Under the pieces are notes generated by a model. That model was not told the DNA's origin, made no database searches, and was given only the letters and a program-made list of their open reading frames with translations. A program made the translations under genes and the position numbers. 64,000 bases of DNA from Anaeramoeba ignava (lineage: Eukaryota; Metamonada; Anaeramoebidae), in the NCBI GenBank assembly GCA_028826165.1, contig JAPDFW010000011.1, forward strand, positions 127,001-191,000, given 5' to 3'. This document shows positions 13,501-26,400 of this stretch, piece after piece; the first letter of the stretch is position 1, and the number at the start of each line of letters is the position of its first letter.

Positions 13501-14899
13501 AGAATTTTTCTATCTCCTGGAGTTTCTCGAGCACGGCAACGCCTCAGTCGCAAATCTCAACGAAATTACGCTCCCTCCTTGGGCTGTTTCTCCCGAGGAC
13601 TTTATCAGAAAGCATCGCGATGCACTGGAGAGTGATTATGTGTCGCAGAATTTGAACCATTGGATCGATCTTATTTTTGGATACAAACAATTTGGCGATT
13701 GTGCTCGAAAAGCATGGAACGTTTTCCATCCCATGAGCTATGAACATAACGCGGACTTTGCGAACCAAGACGCAATGCAGATTGCAGCACGAGATCTGCA
13801 GATCAAACGGTTCGGACAAGTCCCACCTCGGCTATTCACCAAGCCTCATCCCCAACGCAACCCGAGTTCGCGGATCAAAAACGCACTTTCTACGGTTCTC
13901 TGGGACACACGGATGTTTGGGGAAGCGTTGAAAAGCTTCACAATCAATCTCCACAATCAACCTATTGTGTTCCTGAAATATGTGCGACTCAGCTCAAAGC
14001 TTCCGCTTGCTGGTGAGCCTGATAAGATTGTGACACTTGAACTCAACAGGAGATTACTAGTCCATAAATGGCTCACTGTTCGTTCTTCTTCCGTTCCTTT
14101 TTCGTTTGAGCCTGATTCAATGATGCGGAAGAGAACATGCATTGGAGTTTCCTTTGCGAGCCAGATCAACTTTTCCAATTGTTTTTGTGTTGATAAATTT
14201 GGGACATTTTTCGTGAGTTGCGGGTATTGGGATGATAGTTTCAAGGTGAACCGCATCGATAACTCCAAACTCATCCAAAGCATTACCCGACACAAGAACG
14301 TTGTCACTTGCGTTGCGCTATCGAAGGGGTATTTAGTAACCGGGTCAAGGGATACAACAGTGGGAGTTTGGGAATTCAATCGACTCACGGGAATGGTGGA
14401 TCAAAAACCAATCCACATTCTACTCTCTCACAATACAGAAGTGACTGCTGTCGATGTTAATCCCGAGCTCGATGTCGTTGTGAGTGGTGCACAAGATGGC
14501 ACCATTATTATCCACACCCTCCGCAAAGGCAAGTTTGTCCGAGCTTTTTCTTCTGCAGAAAACAGAGGTATTTCCATGATTAAAGTTTCTGACGACAGCA
14601 ATATCATCGTATATACAGCAGGAATGCGTCTCATGAGTTTCTCAATTAATGGTAAACTCCTCAAGTGTGTTTCATCTGACCAGGTTATTTATTCTCTTGA
14701 GATCAAAAGAGATTCACGTTTTTTTATTCTTGGTGGAAAACAAGGTGTTGTTCAAATTAGAAATATTCCTGATTTGGAACTTGTTCATCGTATCAAACTT
14801 GATTTCCCTATTTATTCTTTAGCTTTTGCTTCAAATGATAATTTTATTTTAGCTGGATTTGGGAATGGGAATTTATTTATTGGTTCTTTGCAATTTTAA
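1599..14899 (+). CDS. Giant BEACH-domain protein (neurobeachin/LRBA/Lvs family)
   Basis: BEACH proteins are large scaffolds for vesicle traffic and lysosome or contractile-vacuole function. Frame-consistent exons are 1599-1980, 2041-2240, 4040-4202, 4323-4904, 4971-5449, 5829-about 11114 and about 12509-14899, giving roughly 3,160 residues. An armadillo-like helical N-terminal half is followed by a concanavalin-like domain near residue 1070 (FFDFNGTQSYIKLPP). Two Asn-rich tracts follow, at 8150-8320 and from 11139. Then come a PH-like domain (about 12680-12920, VYLLWTTPGVLEIWDNTLWF), the BEACH domain (about 13050-13840, with NFEYLMALNTLAGRTYNDLS and YPIFPWVL), and C-terminal WD40 repeats (14140-14890, VTGSRDTTVGVWEF). 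This PH-BEACH-WD40 order defines the family. The last junction is uncertain: the Asn tract at 11139-12480 is either a long intron starting at GTTTAT (11115) or coding sequence with frame breaks. No other damage is visible in the 5.3 kb main exon. Confidence 0.93.
2241..4039 (+). repeat. 1.8 kb intron of 15-base tandem repeats in the BEACH gene
   Basis: The second BEACH intron starts GTTAAT and ends AATTTAG, phase 0. Nearly all of it is copies of a unit of about 15 bases, AACAAATTTATATTA or AACAAATTTATATTT, with occasional TTCAACAAG or TTTATTAAAC variants and single-base length changes. Because the unit length is divisible by three, long meaningless open frames appear on the minus strand. Confidence 0.9.
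5450..5828 (+). repeat. Intron of 11-base AT repeats in the BEACH gene
   Basis: The intron begins GTAATC after codon TAT and ends at AAAAAAAG before GAT, phase 0 on both sides. It consists of AAATAAATATT-type units with a few TTTAAAAAT variants. Splicing it out joins two clearly coding segments in frame. Confidence 0.85.
11139..12480 (+). repeat. Asn/Leu-rich A-rich repeat tract, intron or linker
   Basis: Tandem words AATTTAAATATAAATGAAAAT and AATTTAAATCAAAAT run for 1.3 kb between the helical half and the PH-BEACH module. The first 400 bases read as NLNINEN/NLNQN in frame with the gene. Frame then breaks at several short A or T runs (near 11545, 11715, 11760, 11930 and 11955). The tract contains no GT dinucleotide, so any donor must lie upstream (GTTTAT at 11115); an acceptor exists at 12508. 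The donor to acceptor junction is phase 0 and keeps the downstream frame open. Confidence 0.75.
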
Positions 14900-15194
14900 T
14901 TTAAAAACTAAAAATGAAATTTTAATTTAAAAAACAATATAAAAATTTTAATTTAAATTGTTTTTTATTTTTGATTTTATTTTTGATTTTAAAAAAATTT
15001 TTTATTGTTTTTATTTTGTTGTGTTATTGAATAATCAATCAATCAAACCATCAAGATCTTGTCAATTTCCAAACACAAACTGAACTGATTAATTGAGTAG
15101 CAAATGTAATAATATTTTTTCTCAAAATTTAAATGAAAAGGGAAAAGAAATGAAAAAAAAAGAAAAAAAAAGTGTAGTCTAATCAGAAAATCAT
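14900..15194. other. Convergent intergenic region, BEACH and RACK1 3' ends
   Basis: These 295 bases separate the stop codons of two converging genes. Apart from AT-rich runs and a more complex patch at about 15030-15110 (AATCAATCAATCAAACC), I see no gene or RNA. Poly-A signals cannot be assigned with confidence. Confidence 0.5.
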
Positions 15195-17186
15195 TTAGTT
15201 ATCATTTTTTTGGTCATTTTCATTATCATTTTCATTTTCATTATCATTTTCATTTTCATTTTCATTATCATTATCATTTTCATCATCATTTTCATTATCA
15301 TCATCATTATCATCAGAATCATCACTATGACTTTCACCAAAATCAGCAAGATTAGCATCAACACTTTGTGCTTGTGGATTTTCCTCAGCAATAGTGAATC
15401 CACGAATAACATTATCTGAGTATCCAGCAAAAAGATTTTTACCATCAGCACTCCAAGCAAGAGAAACAGCATAAGGTTGGATAGCCTTCTTGCCGTGGTA
15501 GTGTACAGGACAGTCAATACGGGAGATTTCTTTCTTAGTTTTGACATCAAAAACTTTTATAGCATCACGAGTTGAAGCGGCGATCCAAAAACGGGTTGGA
15601 GAGAAAAGCACTGAGAAAATTTCACCGCCTGCATCTACTGAGAAGAGCTTGTTCTTTTGGGTCAAATTCCAGAATATAAGTTGTCCGTCTCTTCCTCCAG
15701 TGGCGCAAATACTTGAGTCTGGAGTGGGTGAAAGTGTGCTCACATACTCAGTGTGTCCTTGGAATTCGTGCACTTGTTCGCATCGTGTTAAGTCCCAGAT
15801 CTTCACCATTTTATCTCGTGATGTTGAGATCACTGTTGTGCTTTTTTCTGTGGGGATAAATCGCACACAGGTTACCCAATCAGTGTGTGCGTTTTTGTCT
15901 TTTATTGTGTGTTTGCATTCTCCAATTGTGTTCCATAATTTGATTGTTTTATCTCGTGATCCTGATACAATTTGTCGGTTGTCTGGTGAGAAACATACTG
16001 AGAGTACGTCTGATTCATGTCCTCGAAATAATTTTTTTGATACTCCGTTCTTTAAATCCCATAAACGAAGTGTTTTGTCCCATGATGCTGTGAGTGCAAA
16101 TAATCCATCAGAGGATAATGCTATGTCTTGAACTATGTGTGAGTGTCCTTTGAGTGTTTTTGTTGGGAATGCAAAGCTTTCTCCTTCATTTGTCATTTCC
16201 CATGTTACTATACTTTTATCTAATATTTTAAATATTTATATTTATATTTATATTTATATTTATATTTATATTTATATTTAGATTTAGATTTATATTTAGA
16301 TTTAGATTTATATTTATATTTATATTTATATTTATATTTAGATTTAGATTTATATTTATATTTATATTTATATTTATATTTATATTTATATTTATATTTA
16401 TATTTATATTTATATTTATTTATATTTATATTTATATATATTTATATTTATTTATATTTATATTTTATATTTTTATATTTTATATTTATATTTATAATTA
16501 TAATTATATTTATATTTTTATTTATATTTATTTTTTTATTTATATTTATATTTTATATTTTTAAATATTTATTTTTTATTTATATATTTATATTTATATT
16601 TATTTTTATATTTTATTTATATTTTTATATTTATATTTTATATTTTATATTTATTTTTTATATATTTTTATATTTATATTTATATTTATATTTATATTTA
16701 TATTTATATTTATATTTATATTTATATTTATATTTATATTTATATTTATATTTATATATTTATATTTATATTTATATTTATATTTATATTTATATTTATA
16801 TTTATATTTATATTTATATTTATATTTTAAATATTTATATTTATAATTATAATTTACCATATTTAGAAGTTAATAAATCTGGTCTAACTAATGATGTTGC
16901 ATGTGATGTAACCCATCCTGTATGTCCTTTAAGATCAGAAATATAATCAAAATATTGTTCTTGCTAATTTTAATTGAAATTAATTTATTTTTTTTAATTG
17001 TTTAATAAAATAAAGAAAATCAATATAAAAAAATTTTTTTGTGTTTATTTTTTTTTTTTTTAAATTTAATAATTTGAAATTAATCATAAATTCATTTATA
17101 TTTTTAAAATTTGGTTCTATTTTTTTTGTGTTTGTTTTTATTTTAAGTTTTTTTTTTAAATGTAAAATGATAACAACATCAATCAT
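15195..17186 (-). CDS. RACK1: RACK1, ribosome-bound WD40 scaffold
   Basis: RACK1 is the seven-bladed WD40 protein of the 40S ribosomal subunit and a signalling scaffold. Exons are 17186-17175 (tentative, MIDV), 16963-16858 (DLKGHTGWVT) and 16219-15195, joined in phase 0 and phase 1. The second junction rebuilds blade one (LLTSKYDKSIVTWEM). Typical blades follow: LKGHSHIVQDIALSSDGLFA, CFSPDNRQIVSGSRDKTIKL, CATGGRDGQLIFWNL and LAWSADGKNLFAGYSDNVIR. The total is about 380 residues, longer than the usual 310-320. The extra length is an acidic Asp/Asn/Glu tail of about 55 residues after the last blade, written by GAAAAT/GATAAT hexamers. The first exon is the weakest part: GTTATC is a poor donor, and a different short leader exon is possible. 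It is divergent from the Furry-like gene. Confidence 0.93.
16220..16857 (-). repeat. Hexamer-repeat intron of RACK1
   Basis: The 638-base intron begins GTAAAT and ends AATATTAG on the minus strand. It is almost entirely (AAATAT)n on the sense strand, with some AAATCT units. The sense strand has practically no G outside the splice sites. Confidence 0.92.
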
Positions 17187-17425
17187 TTTGTTCTAAACTG
17201 AAAAATGAAAAAAAAAAATTTTTAAATTAAAAAAAAAATTTTTTTTTTATTAATGTGGGCAAAAAAATTAATAAAAAAATAAAATAATTATTAATAATTT
17301 TAAAAAATTAACTAATTAAATAAAAAAAAAGAAAAAAAAAAAAAAGAATAAAAAATTTTTGCTTTTTTTCTTTCTTCTTTTTGTTTCATTTTTTCACTTT
17401 TTTATTTTTTGGAATAATAATTAAA
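17187..17425. promoter_or_regulatory. Divergent intergenic region of RACK1 and Furry-like genes
   Basis: A 239-base gap lies between two divergent starts, rich in A and T runs and containing a unique word, AATGTGGGCAAAA, near 17252. The region is echoed in degraded form at about 18480-18712, inside the first large Furry intron. No standard core promoter motif is recognisable. Confidence 0.5.
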
Positions 17426-20400
17426 ATGAATTCAAAAATTAACGCACTTGAAATTCTTGCAACAATAATAGTTCATTTTCAAAATAAACTTTCCAAATTA
17501 TGCAATGTTATATTTGAAAAATTTAACTTATCCAAAAAGAAAAAAACTGATAAAGAAGAAGATGATATTGAATTAAGAACTTGGAAAAGCTTCCCAAGAG
17601 ATGTTCCTTTTTATTCAGCATTTATCCACAAATTTACTCAAATTTCTCATGATTTCCCATCTGAAGCAATCCAAATGATTTTGAAATTTTTACCTCAAAT
17701 GTCTTTAACTTATCAAGTTATGAAAAAAGAGAATAAAGAAAAAATTATTAATTTTAATCGAGATATTGTTTTTCCATTTACTTTTGATGCTTTTGTTGAA
17801 AAGATTGATAATTTTGAACTACAATCTAATAAATATGAAATTTTATCAAATATTGCTAAAATTTGTGTTGGTGATTTTGTTGTTGATCTTCTTTTTTCTT
17901 TTAAAAATCAAAATATGGTATTGAGTAATGAAACAGCAAATCTTGTTCAAGAATTTTCTCTTCAATGTTTTGAAGTTACTAAACCACAGTAAATATGAAA
18001 TTAATATTAAAAATTAAAATCAAAATCAAATTTAAATATAAATATAAAATTAATATTAAAATTTAAATATAAATCAAAATCAAAATCTAAATCTAAATAT
18101 AAATCTAAATCTAAATATAAATATAAATATAAATATAAATATAAAAATATAAATATAAATATAAATATAAATATAAATATAAATATAAATCTAAATATAA
18201 ATATTTTTAAATATAAATATAAATATAAATATAAAATAAATATAAATATAAATATAAAATATAAAATATAAATATAAATATAAAATTAAATCTAAATCTA
18301 AATCTAAATATAAATCAAAATATTGTATAAATCTAATTTTAAAATTAAAATTAAAAATTTTTAAATATAAAATATAAATATAAATATAAAATGTTTATTT
18401 TTAAAAATATAATTTGAAAAATATAAATCATTTAATTTTAAAAATAAAATTTATTTTTAAATTTGTTTAAATTTTAAGTTTTTAAATGTAAATAAATAAC
18501 AACATCAATCTAAATTTAAATCTAAAACTGAAAAATGAAAAATTTTTAAATTAAAAATTTTAAATCTAAATCAAAAATTAATAAAAATAAAATAAAATTA
18601 ATAAATTTAAAAATTAAATAATAAAATAAAATAAATAAAAAGAATAAAAATTTAAATTTTTCTTTCTTCTAAAAATTTCATTTTTCTAAATTTAATTTTT
18701 GAAAATAATTAAATGAATTCAAAAATTAACGCACTTGAAATTCTTAAATATAAAATATAAATTTTCAAAATAAAAATTAAAATTAAATCTAAATATTTGA
18801 AAAATTAAATATAAATCCAAAAGAAAAATATAAATATAAATATAAATTAAAAATAAGAACTTAAAAAAATATAAATATAAATATAAATATAAATTCAGCA
18901 TTTAAATATAAATCTTAAATATAAATATAAATATAAATCCAAATGATTTCTAAATTTTAACCTCAAATCTAAATCTTTAACTTATAAATGAAAAATAAAT
19001 ATAAATAAGAAAAAATATTTAATAAAAATATTGTTTTTCCATAAATATTTGATGCTTTTGTTGAAAAATTAAATAATTTTGAAATATAAAATAAAATAAA
19101 TATGAAATTTTATCAAATATAAATATAAATATAAATATAAATATAAATATAAATTATAAATATAAATATAAATATAAATGAAATATAAATATAAAATAAA
19201 TATAAATATCAATGTTATAAATATAAATTATAAATATAAATATAAAAATCTAAATATAAATATAAATATAAATATAAATATAAATCTAAATATAAATCTA
19301 AATCTAAATATAAATTAAATATAAATATAAATCTAAATATAATTATAAATATAAATATAAATATAAATATAAATATAAATATAAATATAAATATTTAAAA
19401 TATAAATGTAAATATAAATCTAAATTAAAATATAAATCTAAATAAAATTAAAATTAAAATTAAAATTAAAATATAAATCTAAATCTAAATAAAGAAAAGT
19501 ACATCCTTCATTATGGAACTATCACTCAAACCTTATCTTAGAAATTTGGTCAAACGCTTTACGCTTAATTTCACCTCAAAGAACACAAAAAATTTGTCAA
19601 AGAATTTTTAAAATTCTTTCTCCAAAAAAAAAACAACCAATAGAACAAATCATCTCAATTCTAAAAGGAATCCAATTTATTGATTTCACCCAATCCTCAC
19701 CTGAAATCATTGAAAATATCTTTAAAAAACACATCTCTCTCTTTAAAGAACACAAAAAATCCCAAATTCAATATACTTACATTGAAGTATTAGAAAATTT
19801 AATCACTCAAGTTACTTTCTCAAATGACCAAATAAAATCTCAACAAGTCCAACAATTAAAATCAACAATCGCCGATTTCCAACAAGAAAAAGTCTTCAAG
19901 GCAAAAGCTCTTGCAATACCAAGACTTAATTTTGAACTGGCTTTTATTACACGTTTTTCTTCTGAACTCACTAAAAAATATTTAAGCGATTATTTAAAGG
20001 AAAAATTCATGCCAAACATCTCCAATGAAAAAAAAAGAAGTGGATATCTCAAATCGCTTTTTAGAATATTAAGAGGCCAAAACAATTCTTTAATCAAATA
20101 TCCTGCTCAACCAAAATCTCGTTTCAATCGATATTTAAAAAAGCAAAACATGTTTTCTCAAATTCGACCTTTTGGTAAGAAACCAAAAAATTTTAAAAAA
20201 TTAGAAATAATATTTAAATATTATTTTATTCATAGAATTCTACAAAACGAACTTTGTTCTTAATGATGCCACAAGTTCCTTCCTTGCTTCTCTAATTGAT
20301 AACATTTTTACTATTGAAAACCAAATGAATCTCCAAAAAAATATCCCAACAATCTCTGATATTGTTTCTTTAATATCTATAAATCACCTTACTTTCAGCT

Positions 20401-23400
20401 ATTCCAGAATATTCACTTACTTATTCAAACAGAATCAGCCAATCGAATTATATTTAATTGGTGCAAGAGCTTTTCACACTATCCATCTTCCTGAAATAAA
20501 ACTATTAATTCTTGAAAAAAATCCTCAAAACGCAACTTTTCTCAAGGATTTAGACGATTTATTTCTCAGTATCCTCCCTTATTTGATTACAAACTGCGAA
20601 ATACGTTCAGGAATATCTGAAAACAACACTTACAATGATGTTCTTCTCTTCACAAACTTTATTGATCCAAATTTCGATTTATTTGAAGAAAAGCTTCTGG
20701 ATCAGAAAATACAATTTTTCCATGAAAAAAACCCCGTATTTGCCCGTTATTTAAAAATGCTCAAAGCTCACTATCGCTCCATTTTGGAATCTTATCGAAA
20801 CTCAAGAAAAATAAAACCAGTTCCATCAATGAAGAAATTCACAAATTTCCAACTCAAAAAAGTTGAAACAACCAAAAAAGTGGAGAAAATTATTTCTGAA
20901 TGGATCAAATTATTAAACTTGTTTTTTGCTCCTGATTTTCTTCAGCTGATACCAGAATTTTCTAATATGTCAAATCTCCTTAAATTCACAAATTTTTCGT
21001 CTTTCTCTCACGAACAGTCCAAGAAATTGGCAGAAAAACAGAACGATTTTCTTTGGGTCGAGCTATACAAACAATTATTTAAAATATTTCCTTTAATTGA
21101 ATTTGATAAAATTTACTCAATGATCGGTAGCATCAATTTCCTTGGTAAGAATATTCTACATCCTAATACAGAATTAGCAACCGTTTGTTCTCATTCCTTT
21201 CAACAAATTTTCATGACTTATCCTGAGTCAAGAAGAGATATTCTTGTTGATTTTTCCGCATTACTCGACTCAGAAAAACACACAAAACAAGAGACTATTT
21301 ATTCCATTTTCAATCAAATATCTGGCTTTTTGAAATTGTATGAGATGCTACTTAATGAAGAAAATCGATTAAATGTTGAATATCAAATCAAAAAGAATTC
21401 TCCAAAAATAACATTTGATTTTGAAGATAAAACAAAGGAAATCAAAAAAGTTAGTTTAGCATCAAATTTGCCATCGGCACCAATCGATAACAAACTTAAA
21501 AATGAAAACAATGAAAACAATGAAAATAATGAAATTGAAATTGAAAACAATGAAAATAATGAAAATAATGAAAATAATGAAAATAATGAAATTCAAATTG
21601 AAATTGAAAATGAAAATAATGAAAATAATGAAAATGAAAATGAAAATGAAAACTTCAATATTCCAGACTTGACACAAGAATCATGGTTTATTCACTTTGA
21701 TACAATTTCAGCTGCATATCTTTTTCACAAATGCCTGAAATCCGCAAAAAATGCTTCTCGGTTGCTAAAAAAATCAAAAGAATCCTTTCTCTTTGTGAGA
21801 ATATCAATCAGAACAAAACCAAAGAAATTCTCCTGATTGATATTCTGCAAGAAAATGAACAGAATATCAGCTCTGATATCAAAGCATCATTTATTTCAGA
21901 ACTACTTCTAGGTCTAAACAAAGATCTTCGAATCACAAACGAATACCAAAATATAACATTTAAAGATGCTCTTGTTTCGTATCATCCAATAATATGGATT
22001 CTTTATCTAACACGAATCGCAAAATTGCTCATCAAGATAAAAAGTTTTGATGATCTTAATTGGCTCCACAAAATAATCCTATTTCACATTAAGAAAATCA
22101 ATTCCTCAGTAGATAGTCCACCTTCCCAATTCTCTTCAGATGTTTTCTATCAGTGGCTAAATCTTCACGCATTTCTATTCAGTTTGGTTTCTTTTCCTGA
22201 AAGCAAATCCGAAGAGATTTCCATCAATAATGAAAGGTCAGAAACTTTCCAGAAATTCAAAAAACTGACTGAAAATGCAACTCAAGTCTTCCCCATTTGG
22301 TTCGAAACTCTCTTCTCAAGTACAAAAATAAAAAAGAAATACGTCTCCTTCACAACAGGCCAATGCTCAAATTCTTGGCTTTTCCCTATCATCCTCACTT
22401 TCATATCAAAATCTATTCAGTCTCTTGAGCTAAGAGAAAAGGTTCCAGAAATCGAAAATCAATTTTACAAATCCATATTCTCAATCGCAAGAATGGTGTT
22501 ATCGCAAAATGATATTGATGTTGTTCTCAAATTAAATCCGGAGCTAATCAAGAACACGCTCTTGTTTTTCGAAACAAGCGAGAAGATCATTGAAAAGAAG
22601 CAAGAACTAAATATGCCTGATAAAAAGCATCTTTTCAAAAAAGCAGTATTTTCTCATATTTGGCAAATCCAACCTTTCGAAATATGCATCAACTATTGCC
22701 TCATGGTTTACCATTTGCTAAATAGTGTTGTTATCAAACCAAGCTACCAAACATTTGGTATTATCCAAAAGAGCTTCCATTCAACTAAGCTCATCTCCAA
22801 AAATTGGCAAAAAGAAAGACGGTATAAAACATTTAAATTACTTCAACTGTGGACAGGTTTTGGCAATGAATCTATCAACTTTTTCCGTTTAATATCTGAA
22901 AACATGGAAAAAATAGTAAGCAAGATCAAAGATTCTTCAAAAGTGGAAAAAAAGTTACCCAAATTCAATTGGAAAATAAGCCGTTTGAAATTATCAACTA
23001 ATTTAGCTTCACTTAAATTGGTGAAAGTCGGCAGATTACTTAATCCAAATGAATTAAAAGAGACCATTTCTTTGCTCCCATCTTTCGAGCAAATTTATCG
23101 TAAATCTGCGTCTGCTTTCTTCTGCTTCCATTTCCCTGAATTGCTAGAAACCTTTATTACAAATGCGTTTTCTTCTTCAGATAGGGCATATGTTTACTAT
23201 CGTTCAATCTATAAGCAGCTTATCGGTAAAAAGCATTTGTATGCAGCTATTGACAACAAATATGATTTAGAGACGCACGAAATCATCACAATAGAAAACG
23301 AGAAGCAAAAATCATTGATTCGACTCTTTCAAAGCAAGAAAGGCGCACTCATCCTTTTGGGTCTTGTTTATCTTCATGATATTAGTCAGTCCATACGCGA

Positions 23401-26400
23401 AAATAGTTTTGAGTTTCTGTGGAAATTGATTCCCACTCTGTTTGTTGATCTAGAAACATTCACACTTGACTCTCAAAAATTCGAAATTCAGAATATCATC
23501 AATAAAATAAGACCTTACGGATACAAAACCTTTTCTTTTGGCATCGAAGATACCTTGACCAGGCTTAATAGCTTGATATCCAGAGAATGCCCTGTATTTG
23601 CTGATTATATTTTCAAAGAGGCTTTCGAGAGAATCAGCTCAGAAAATGTTAATAAAATTTTCATTCCAAGAATCCAAAAAATACTCATTCCTTGGTGCAA
23701 GATTGTTCATTTTGATAACGAAAATGTCTATTTTATTGGCAAGGAAAAAGTCAAATCAGTTTTCTTCACAACTCGCTCCTTTCTTGAAAATCTGTTTGAA
23801 ATTACTTCTCATAATCAAATCCTTGCCAAAAACAAAAAAGAATCAAATTTCTTGGTTGATTTATGGGAAGGTTTAGCGCTGGTCGACTTGGATGAATACA
23901 ACTCTAGATATGGAGTGAAGTATACAGAACTTAATAATGAGAATATTTCTGGAGAATCATTAAAACAAAAACAAAAACAAAAACAAAAAAAAACTGAAGG
24001 AATAGACAACGAAAAATTTGCAAATGTTCCAAAACCAAAAGTCATGAATATTGAAAATGATCTAAAAACAAACAAAAACGCGCTCCTAATGTAATCTATT
24101 TCATGATCCACAAACGACCTAAAAGTGCCCTACCAAGAAAAGTGATACTTCGTCTGTACAAATTATTCCCTGAATTCACAATCATTCCTCTGGTTTATCC
24201 GTTTATGCTCAAATATTGGAATGACTGGAAAAAAGTGGATTTCCCAGATACTTTCAACAATATTGACGAGGATGACTGGATTTACGAGCTCACACTGCAA
24301 AGATCACAATTAATAAATTCGCAGATGCAATATGCCCAATTCAATTACGACAATTCTGATTTCACAAACACAGAAATCGATTGTGTGCTTATGGTCATCA
24401 ACGATATTGTTCTTTTTGATATCAAACCGCTTCTTCCTTATTTGCATATTGTTATCAATCATTCCCTGTTACGGATCGGCATGCACGCACTACTTTATTC
24501 CTTTTTCCACATGAGATCTGTTCTGATGTTCCTCGAAGGCATCATCTCGTCTCTTGTTCTTTATTCGTTCCCTCAAGGAAGCAAAGAGTTTCTTAGAAAC
24601 GCTGAGTTGATCAAAAAATTCATTTTCGAATTCCAGAATTCTCACGCTGTATTTTACTTCCGGCTTTAGAGAAGGAGAGCGCCCAGAAACTATACGAAAT
24701 CCGCCAGTCAGATTTATCACCCAAGATCAACTTCCAGATCGAAGATACATCCCTTAATTTGGCAAATTTCATTTCTGTTGTGGATAAGAGCACAGAAAAT
24801 AAAACACAAGACAAAGCACAAAACTTGTTTAGCTTTTTTTCCAAAGCGTCTTTTAAATCCAAAGAGCGGAAAATTAGTATTTTTGATTTCTATTCCCTAG
24901 TCAAAGAATGCCTCGTTTCTGCAAGTCCAGAAATCGCAGAACGCTGTGGAGAATATGCGCTGAAATGGGGATTGTTTTGTGTGGATCCTCTATACTCATT
25001 TGTTTCACTAACACTTTACAACGCTTTCAATTTGCCGCTTGATTCAAATATTTTTGAAAAGCTAATTGATTTTTCTCAATTTCATCTCAATAAATTCATC
25101 AAAGTTTCCACTTCTCTCAAAAATGCGCGTTCTTCTCGCTTTTTAACTACACCCAAATTAGCACCAAAACCAAGCGCCCGCTTCTTGATGATGAAACAAG
25201 ACCAGGAGAATATAGTAATCAAGCCTCTTGAGTATCTATCCAATTTCCTCGATTCTATTTTTTATATTTTGGAAAACATCAACTCCGAAAACACAAAAGA
25301 GTTTTATATCGAGATCTTTTGGGTTGTTGTTGCTCTTCTGCAGTTCCAAAACCCATCAGGAACAAAGATATATCAAAAGGCAGTATTCCTTCTCGATAAG
25401 ATTTTGCACGACAATTTTTTTAAGAAGATGATCGAGCAAGATTTATTGAAATACGACGAACCCAAGGAAGATGATGATACTAAAGTGAAGGTTTTCACAT
25501 TGAATTCATTCTTCTTCAAATTCTCTCAAAATTGGAAGAATCCGTTCGAAGGATTGCAGCCTCTTCTTCTGAAAGGACTCACACTTGATTCAACTCGCAA
25601 AAAAACTCTTTCGATTCTTTTCTTCTTGAATTTTTCTACATGCGATCATCTTGTTGACAAATCCGAAACAAGATATATGACTGCAATCATTCTTCTACTT
25701 ACAAGAATCCATTACATTTCGACTAAATTCCACAAATGGACAAAAGAGAAGCAAGCAAGAATCCGTTTAGAAATCCAGAAAATACTTGCAAAGCTCTCCA
25801 AAACACTTTCCTCTCAGAAACAACTTTCCCAAATTCTCCTCCAATTTTCCACAGAATTTCAAAAAGAGTTTTTCGATGTTGAGCCATATATACCTCTAGT
25901 CTGCAACCAAATAATCTCCATTTTCTTTCCCCAATTTGCCAAAAAAGCATCGGATTTGTTCTATATATTAATCAGTTCTTCTAAATCCCATTTAGCACCC
26001 AGTTTTTTCGAGATATTATTTCATTTACTAGACAAACGCACATCAAAAGATTATCAGGAAAAATTCAATGATATTTTCCATATTGCAATCAGTTTCATTG
26101 ATTCTGCCAACCACAATTATTCTGCAAAACTATTAAATATTCCGATTAATTTTTCTTTGTCAAGAAGAGATCAGTTCCGACAAAGAATTCAAATGAATGT
26201 CTTGGAACATAAATATCTCGAGATTTGGACACACAGTGCAAATGATTGCAAAGATGCTCTTGGTCGAATTCTCCATGTCATCCATCTTGTCAACAACGAA
26301 GAAATTTTACTGGAACCTCCCAATATTCATTCAGAAACATCAATATTAAGTCAAGAGCTACAACAAAAAGGCGAAGAAATTTCCAATGAAAATCCCGAAC

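Noticed and set aside
14900-15194. Possible small RNA gene in the more complex patch of the spacer
   Set aside because: No tRNA boxes, stable stem or known RNA motif could be made out by eye.
18240-19125. Repeat-induced point mutation as cause of the degraded copy
   Set aside because: Differences are block replacements by one repeat word with exact islands between, not scattered transitions.
21767-21773. Firm call of programmed -1 frameshifting
   Set aside because: The heptamer fits formally, but the other two breaks in the same gene have no slippery site, and A-run errors occur throughout the window.
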